Assembly (NCBI GenBank): GCA_004195305.1
Contig: SDWN01000660.1
Location: 1-10,565 of the forward strand
Direction: 5' to 3'
From: Neptunomonas sp.
GTDB taxonomy: Bacteria > Pseudomonadota > Gammaproteobacteria > Pseudomonadales > Balneatricaceae
Length of the DNA: 10,565 nt
Positions 6,333-10,565 of the stretch are shown piece by piece (position 1 is the stretch's first letter; each line of letters opens with the position of its first letter). The notes beneath the pieces were generated by a model. That model was not told the origin of the DNA. It did no database searches and was given only the letters and a program-made list of their open reading frames with translations. A program made the position numbers and the translations under genes.

Positions 6333-6479
6333 GCTAGTAAGTCATGGCCTTTGGGCCATTCCCGATGTTTATTGTGTTGTCGTTACCCGGTTTAGTTACC
6401 CACTGTTGCTATCTGTCTTCTCTAACAGGGCAACCGCCACACCGCCGGATACTGTTTATTGCATCATAAAAAACCCAGG

Positions 6480-7541
6480 CTAAGAGGCCAATCGCTTGCG
6501 CTGTCTGAGCAGGGTAAAAATGGTTTTGGGGATCTGCTGTAACGGCGTTTGCAACTCGGCGGCACCGAGCCTAACCGCTTCTCCGGGCATGCCCCAGACC
6601 ACCGAGCTGGCCTCATCCTGGGCGATCGTGCGGGCGCCTGTTTGGCGTAATCTCAACATCGCTTCGGCACCGTCCTTGCCCATTCCGGTGAGCATCACCC
6701 CGATGGCGTTCTGGCCAGCATGTTTGGCCACCGAGTCGAACAGCACCTCAACACTGGGGCAGTGGCGGTTGACCGGCTCGCGACTGCCGAGATGACAGAT
6801 AAAGCGGGTGCCATCGCGCCTCACTTCCAAATGTTGATCCCCAGGGGCGATATAGGCATGCCCAGGTAAAATTTGTTGGCCATGTTTAGCCAGCGCCACC
6901 GATACCCGGCTGCAGCGGTTCATCCGCTCGGCGAAGGGACCGGAAAAGGGGCCAGGAATATGCTGGGTGATGACCATGCCTGGTGCGTCTGCGGGCATCT
7001 GCATCAGCACCTCCTTAATCGCTTCGGTACCGCCGGTTGAGGCGCCGATAGCAACGATAGACTCGGTGGTTTTAAAGCCCATCGACGCGAGCACCGATGT
7101 TTGCACCGTATCTGAAATTTGACGTGCTTTGACCCGCGACTTCGCGGCAGTCCGTACCTTGGCGATCACCTCTTCGGCATAGTCGTCGCTAAGCCGGTTG
7201 CGGGTATCACTTTTGGGTTTGGAGACAAAATCGATCGCGCCCAACTCCAGTGCCTTAAGGGTGGCATCCGCCCCCGTATCGGTCAGCGTGGAGATCATCA
7301 CCACCGGCAGCGGGTGCAAGCGCATCAGTTTATCCAGAAAGGTCAGCCCGTCCATACGCGGCATCTCGATATCCAGGGTAATCACATCGGGCTTGAGGGC
7401 TTTGATCTTTTCGCGCGCATAGAGCGGATCGATGCAGGCAGCAACGACCTTGATATCGGGCTGGTTGCCTAAGATCTTCGTCAGAACCTGCCGGACCACA
7501 GCAGAGTCGTCAATAATCAGTACTTTTATCGGTTCATTCAT
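6480..7541 (-). CDS. cheB: CheB receptor methylesterase/deamidase, response-regulator type
   Basis: CheB removes methyl groups from glutamyl methyl esters on chemoreceptors after phosphorylation by CheA. The 353-residue protein has an N-terminal receiver domain with acidic residues D11 and D12, phosphoacceptor D57 in the segment TLDIEMPRMDG, and K108 in VSKPK. After a linker, the methylesterase domain (about 160-350) has catalytic S168 in GASTGG, H194 in TQHIPGPFS and D290 in TGMGKDGAEAM. All catalytic residues are present. The ATG (7539-7541) overlaps a TGA in the ATGA form inherited from a cheD-cheB junction, but the full cheD gene now ends 280 bp upstream because of the repeat array. No good ribosome-binding site precedes it: the nearest GGGGGTGA is too far, so its translation may depend on reinitiation. 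Confidence 0.97.
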   Translation of the reverse strand: MNEPIKVLIIDDSAVVRQVLTKILGNQPDIKVVAACIDPLYAREKIKALKPDVITLDIEMPRMDGLTFLDKLMRLHPLPVVMISTLTDTGADATLKALELGAIDFVSKPKSDTRNRLSDDYAEEVIAKVRTAAKSRVKARQISDTVQTSVLASMGFKTTESIVAIGASTGGTEAIKEVLMQMPADAPGMVITQHIPGPFSGPFAERMNRCSRVSVALAKHGQQILPGHAYIAPGDQHLEVRRDGTRFICHLGSREPVNRHCPSVEVLFDSVAKHAGQNAIGVMLTGMGKDGAEAMLRLRQTGARTIAQDEASSVVWGMPGEAVRLGAAELQTPLQQIPKTIFTLLRQRKRLAS

Positions 7542-7566
7542 TATTCAAATAGCTCGATTTCACCCC

Positions 7567-7683
7567 CTAAGTCAGAGGTTGGCTGACCCGTTTTAGATGG
7601 GCCCGGTCGCCTAAGATCTTCGTCAGAACCTGCCGGACCACGGCTGAGTCGTCAATAATCCGTACTTTTATCGGTTCATTCAT
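7567..7683 (-). pseudogene. Second cheB-cheD mini-cistron (38 codons)
   Basis: This frame begins MNEPIKVRIIDDSAVVRQVL, the CheB receiver start including its acidic pair, then changes at residue 26 into DRAHLKRVSQPLT and stops at TAG. That tail resembles DQAYLERINQPPT near the CheD C-terminus, read in the cheD frame. It is a by-product of the tandem duplication and too short to form a receiver domain. A cheB ATG follows 25 bases after the stop, so ribosomes could reinitiate there. The copy of the cheD end that follows has its last sense codon CAA changed to TAA. Confidence 0.6.
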
Positions 7684-7708
7684 TGTTCAAATAGCTCGAT
7701 TTCACCCC

Positions 7709-7825
7709 CTAAGTCAGAGGTTGGCTGATCCGTTTTAGATGGGCCAGGTCGCCTAAGGTCTTCGTAAGAACCTGCCGGACCACGGCTGAGTCGTCAATAA
7801 TCCGTACTTTTATCGGTTCATTCAT
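7709..7825 (-). pseudogene. First cheB-cheD mini-cistron (38 codons)
   Basis: The ATG at 7823-7825 overlaps the stop of the full cheD gene as ATGA, so this frame, not the complete cheB, is now translationally coupled to cheD. It encodes the first 25 CheB residues (with L8 changed to R), then DLAHLKRISQPLT, a CheD-tail-like end, and a TAG at 7709-7711. The next mini-cistron start is 25 bases further on. It may be translated by coupling; a function for the 38-residue product is not evident. Confidence 0.6.
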
Positions 7826-8490
7826 TGTTCAAATAATTCGATCTCTCCCCAGGTTGGGGGTTGGTTGATCCGCTCCAGATAGGCCTGGTCACGCTGTTGC
7901 ACCAGTTCTATGGCGCTGTTCACAGAACGCTTGAGCAGCACCTCGCCGTTGTTGACGTCATAAATAAGGCGTCGCGAGCAGAGACCGCCCAAGTCCTCGG
8001 CCCTAATGACCAGCCCTTCGGTCTTCAGAAACAGGCGGACAAACGCGATATTCAGCTGTCCGATATCTGTTTTCATCTGGTTAACCACATGTCCGCCACC
8101 AAATAGCTTCACCTCAAAATGTTGCCGTTCACCGCCGTGCTTGATGATCGAGTTGATCAGGGTTTCCATCGCATGGACGCCGTAACGGGTTCTTTCACAG
8201 CTGAGCCAGTCATCATGCGCGTTGGTATTTTGCGGCAGCATAAAATGGTTCATCCCACCGACACCGGCATAGGGGTCACGGATACAGGCGGCCACACAAG
8301 AACCCAGCGAGGTCTCGATACGTCGGCAGCCATGGCCGACGAAATACCCGCCGGGCATTATTTTCACCACATTTTCATGCTGTTTATTGACTTCGCAGTA
8401 GTTCACGCCGTAACCGCGATGTACTCCAGGCGTTGCGGGTTGAGCTGCAGGGGTCATGTTCTGCGGTGCTTCTTGTCTGTTCAGTGCCAT
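7822..8490 (-). CDS. cheD: CheD chemoreceptor glutamine deamidase
   Basis: CheD converts particular receptor glutamines to glutamates, and in some bacteria it interacts with the phosphatase CheC. The 222-residue protein has the family core TSLGSCVAACIRDPYAGVGG with catalytic Cys65, followed by MNHFMLP with His82. Thr60 may be the third active-site residue, although its spacing from the cysteine is one shorter than I recall for the Thermotoga enzyme. LFGGGHV is also typical. About 40 residues precede the core, a longer N-terminus than minimal CheD proteins. Its ATG overlaps the cheR stop by one base (TGATG at 8488-8492). Its own stop overlaps a cheB start copied into the repeat array. No cheC is visible. 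Confidence 0.95.
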   Translation of the reverse strand: MALNRQEAPQNMTPAAQPATPGVHRGYGVNYCEVNKQHENVVKIMPGGYFVGHGCRRIETSLGSCVAACIRDPYAGVGGMNHFMLPQNTNAHDDWLSCERTRYGVHAMETLINSIIKHGGERQHFEVKLFGGGHVVNQMKTDIGQLNIAFVRLFLKTEGLVIRAEDLGGLCSRRLIYDVNNGEVLLKRSVNSAIELVQQRDQAYLERINQPPTWGEIELFEQ

Positions 8491-9353
8491 CAGCGAATCT
8501 TCCGGTAGATCGATTTTCCCATTAGCTGAAATCGATCAGACACTGAATTAAGTGACTCGGAGTGGCCGATATAGAGCCAGCCGCCATCGGTAAGTTGATC
8601 GGCAAAGCGATCAAATAGCCGCTGCTGGGTGAGTTTGTCGAAGTAGATCACCACATTGCGGCAAAATATAAGATCAAACGGAGCCTGCATCGGCCAGTCA
8701 TCCATCAGGTTCAGTTGGCGGAATTTGATCAGCGCGCGTAGCTCCGGGCTGGTACGCGCCATCCCGGTATTAGCGCCCACCCCCTTACGCATCCACCGCT
8801 GCATCCGTTGCGAACTTACTCCGCTGAGGTTATCCACAGGGTAAACCCCCTGGGTGGCAGTTTCGACCATGTTGCTGTCCAGGTCCGAGGCCAGAATGCG
8901 CAGATCCCAAAGATCGGGGTGCGGCAGCGACTCCAGCAGCGCCATCGCAATCGAATAGGGCTCCTGCCCGGACGAACAACCGGCGGACCAGATTCGCAGC
9001 TTACGCGCGGTAGCCTTAGCGCTGACCAGCTCCGGAATAACCCTATTCTTGAGGTGCTCGAAGTGATGATTTTCACGGAAAAATGCGGTCAGGTTGGTGG
9101 TCAGGGCATTGATAAGGTGGCCCATCTCGATGGGGTCCTGTTTGACCTGGTTGCAATAGTCGGCGAAGCTATTTATGTCTGTTATGCGCAGTCGCTTGGC
9201 GAGTCGGGAGTAGACTAGATCCTCTTTGGCATCCGACAGGCTGATCCCCGCCTGCTGTTTCAGCAGCTGGCGGATATAGGCGAAATCGCTGGCTGTGAAG
9301 TCGAACTCGCGCTGGTAATCGCTGCCGGTTAACGTCCTTGCTACTGCGCCCAT
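8490..9353 (-). CDS. cheR: CheR chemoreceptor methyltransferase
   Basis: CheR methylates specific glutamates of chemoreceptors with S-adenosylmethionine, opposing CheB. The 287-residue protein has the helical N-terminal domain (about 15-90) and NALTTNLTAFFREN (82-95). The SAM-binding SAGCSSGQEPYSIA is at 123-136, FDLIFCRNVVIYFD at 226-239 and GHSESL at 263-268. It is of normal length, with no obvious C-terminal pentapeptide-binding or TPR extension. The ATG at 9351-9353 has a strong AAGGGAG (9360-9366) six bases upstream, so its translation need not be coupled to cheA despite the repeat array between them. Confidence 0.97.
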   Translation of the reverse strand: MGAVARTLTGSDYQREFDFTASDFAYIRQLLKQQAGISLSDAKEDLVYSRLAKRLRITDINSFADYCNQVKQDPIEMGHLINALTTNLTAFFRENHHFEHLKNRVIPELVSAKATARKLRIWSAGCSSGQEPYSIAMALLESLPHPDLWDLRILASDLDSNMVETATQGVYPVDNLSGVSSQRMQRWMRKGVGANTGMARTSPELRALIKFRQLNLMDDWPMQAPFDLIFCRNVVIYFDKLTQQRLFDRFADQLTDGGWLYIGHSESLNSVSDRFQLMGKSIYRKIR

Positions 9354-9581
9354 GCTAGGCTCCCTTAATGGATCGAAATGGCATTTATCTGCGGCTATGC
9401 TAAGTTGCCTTTATGGATGCGAAATGGCATTCATCTGCGGCTATGCTAGGTTGCCTCAATGGATGCGAAATGGCATTCATCTGCGGCTATGCTAGGTTGC
9501 CTCAATGGATGCGAAATCGCATCCATTGAGGCTACGCTAGGTTTCCTCAGTGGATCGAAATGGCATTCATCTGTGCCAGGC
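9354..9581 (-). repeat. Tandem array of 44-46-bp units copied from the cheA-cheR junction
   Basis: Unit starts are at 9375, 9421, 9467 and 9513 (periods 46, 46, 46), followed by the real cheA end from 9557 (period 44). Units two and three are identical; unit one differs from them at four positions; the fourth is more altered. In gene orientation each unit holds a copy of the last cheA codons (ATGAATGCCATTTCG and a TGAGG-like stop region) and then a copy of the cheR start region (CTAGCATGGGCGCAG-like). Each normal unit can fold into a short stem with one mismatch. The array covers the whole gap between cheA and cheR and reaches back into the cheA end. Confidence 0.95.
9499..9532. repeat. Perfect 34-bp palindrome within the cheA-cheR array
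   Basis: Bases 9499-9532 equal their own reverse complement except for the two central A residues, giving 16-bp arms. The left arm is the end of the third unit; the right arm lies in the fourth unit, where sister units carry an imperfect version. Flanking CTAGG and CTAG sequences extend the symmetry with mismatches to about 9492-9540. In the operon mRNA it would form a stable stem-loop. No T tract follows, so it is not a standard terminator. Confidence 0.85.
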
Positions 9582-10546
9582 TGGTGGGATCAAGGATCAG
9601 CGCAATACTGCCATCGCCTAATATGGTTGCGCCCATCACCCCCTGCACCCGCTGGAAATTACTCTCCAGTGATTTTACGGCGACCTGCTGTTGGCCGAAG
9701 ATAGAGTCGACAAACACCGCCAGCCGCTTACCATCGACATCAAGTACCACCACCACCCCGCGATTCAGCTCCCGGGTGTCTGTCTCCAGACCAAAAGCGT
9801 GGTGCAGGCGCAGGATCGGCAGATACTCCTGCCGATAATGCAGCAGCTCTCCACTACCGGCGACCTTGCGCACCATGGTATCGCTGACCTGCAAGGACTC
9901 GACAATGCTGACCACGGGGACCACGAAGGTATCCTGGCCGACGCTGAGAAGCTGGCCGTCCATAATCGCCAGGGTCAGTGGCAGGCGGATGGTGATGTTG
10001 GTGCCGACGCCCTGCTCCGAGCGAATCAGTACCACACCGTTCAGCGCTTCGATGTTCTGCCGCACCACATCCATACCCACACCCCGGCCAGAGACCTCGC
10101 TTAGTTCGGTGGCGGTTGAAAATCCAGCTTGCATGATCAGCTGATAGGCGTCCTGGTCCGACATAGTAGCGGCGGTTTCCGCGCTGATCAGCCCTTTTTC
10201 CAGGGCTTTGGCGATCAATAGCTCGCGATCCAGTCCACGCCCGTCATCGCAGATCTCGATAAACACATTGCCACCTTTGTGATAGGCATTGAGCAGCAGG
10301 ACCCCGGTTTCGGGCTTGCCCGCAGCCGTGCGTTGCGCCGGAGTTTCAAAGCCATGATCCATCGAGTTACGAATCAGGTGCATCAGCGGGTCACCGATCT
10401 GTTCGATCACGGTTTTATCCAGTTCGGTATGCTCGCCCACCAGGTGCAATTCGACCTGCTTGCCCAGTTTGCTGCACAGGTCGTGAACGGTGCGTCCAAA
10501 CCGACCGAAGACAAAGGAGATCGGTAGCATCCGCATCCCCATGACA
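9547..10546 (-). CDS. cheA: Chemotaxis histidine kinase CheA, C-terminal part
   Basis: CheA phosphorylates CheB and the response regulator CheY in response to receptors. The visible 330-odd residues begin at VMGMRMLPISF, just before the kinase domain, so the phosphotransfer, CheB/CheY-binding and most of the dimerisation domains are missing. The kinase ATP site has an N box in HLIRNSMDHG, the G1 motif DDGRGL, an F box in MQAGFSTA and the G2 motif GRGVGMD. The CheW-like P5 domain follows (from about LAIMDGQLL to ILDP) and ends MNAISIH. The ATG at 10561-10563 is adapter sequence encoding MCIRDS and is not the real start; the gene continues beyond the window. cheA is the first visible gene of the operon. 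Confidence 0.96.
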
Positions 10547-10565
10547 CTGTCTCTTATACACATCT
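10547..10565 (+). other. Nextera transposase adapter (sequencing artefact)
   Basis: The final 19 bases are exactly CTGTCTCTTATACACATCT, the Tn5 mosaic-end adapter used in Nextera libraries. Read backwards it creates the false peptide MCIRDS in frame with cheA. The biological sequence ends at 10546. Confidence 0.98.

Larger units (their letters stand above)
7542..7825 (-). repeat. Two tandem 142-bp copies of a cheD-cheB junction
   Basis: Units 7542-7683 and 7684-7825 differ at five of 142 positions. In gene orientation each unit carries the first 25 codons of cheB followed by a segment related to the last codons of cheD, ending in the cheD-stop/cheB-start ATGA overlap. The cheB part continues into the real cheB (7468-7541, three differences over 74 bp). 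The cheD part matches the real cheD end (7826 to about 7895) only approximately. The period is not a multiple of three. The copies differ from one another, so this is not a simple assembly duplication. Confidence 0.95.

Noticed and set aside
6283..6483. Plus-strand 66-codon frame between acuI and cheB
   Set aside because: Low-complexity composition, no ribosome-binding site, and it contains the terminator-like hairpin; judged non-coding.
9354..9581. CRISPR-like array
   Set aside because: The units are directly adjacent with no unique spacers and are copies of the cheA end and cheR start.
9459..9704. Plus-strand 81-codon frame across the repeat array and cheA
   Set aside because: It is a translation of the 46-bp repeats and the antisense of cheA; no ribosome-binding site and no family resemblance.

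Overview
The window looks like a piece of a gammaproteobacterial chromosome, probably a contig from a draft or metagenome assembly. The lineage is inferred from E. coli-like MnmG, RsmG and YhdH/AcuI sequences, from the parA-rsmG-mnmG order beside an apparent replication origin, and from a proteobacterial-type cheA-cheR-cheD-cheB cluster. I cannot name the genus. The last 19 bases (10547-10565) are an untrimmed Nextera transposase adapter, so the contig ends there artificially inside cheA.

Left part (1-3466, minus strand): mnmG, rsmG, parA and the first codons of parB form one tight leftward gene string. mnmG and rsmG overlap by GTGA, and 35 bp and 34 bp separate the later genes. It covers tRNA wobble modification, 16S rRNA methylation and chromosome partitioning. 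Three consecutive genes use non-ATG starts (TTG, GTG, GTG).

Middle (3467-4372): a gene-poor stretch with an AT-rich block (about 3589-3715), three perfect DnaA boxes within 105 bp (3761-3865), near-boxes, a perfect IHF-consensus match and a possible DnaA-trio run. Next to mnmG this is very probably oriC. To its right lie a 19-bp tandem repeat and an open frame of 74 codons (4080-4304) that reads like protein but has no normal start codon, with a strong inverted repeat over its presumed ribosome-binding region.

Centre (4373-6275): a divergent pair, a GntR/FCD-type regulator (minus) and an AcuI/YhdH acrylyl-CoA reductase (plus). Between them is a perfect 61-bp palindrome with 29-bp arms. Its centre matches the FadR/GntR operator pattern and it overlaps a good promoter for the regulator, suggesting autoregulation and control of acuI.

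Right part (6480-10546, minus strand): the end of a chemotaxis operon in the order cheA (partial), cheR, cheD, cheB. These encode the histidine kinase, receptor methyltransferase, receptor deamidase and receptor methylesterase, so all the receptor-adaptation enzymes sit together. Two of its three junctions carry tandem duplications of the junction itself. There are two 142-bp units between cheD and cheB, each a mini-cistron joining the cheB start to a cheD end, and about four 44-46-bp units between cheA and cheR, each joining the cheA end to the cheR start. One unit of the second array has become a perfect palindrome. These junction arrays are the most unusual structure in the window. I see no RNA gene, CRISPR array, insertion sequence or defence system.
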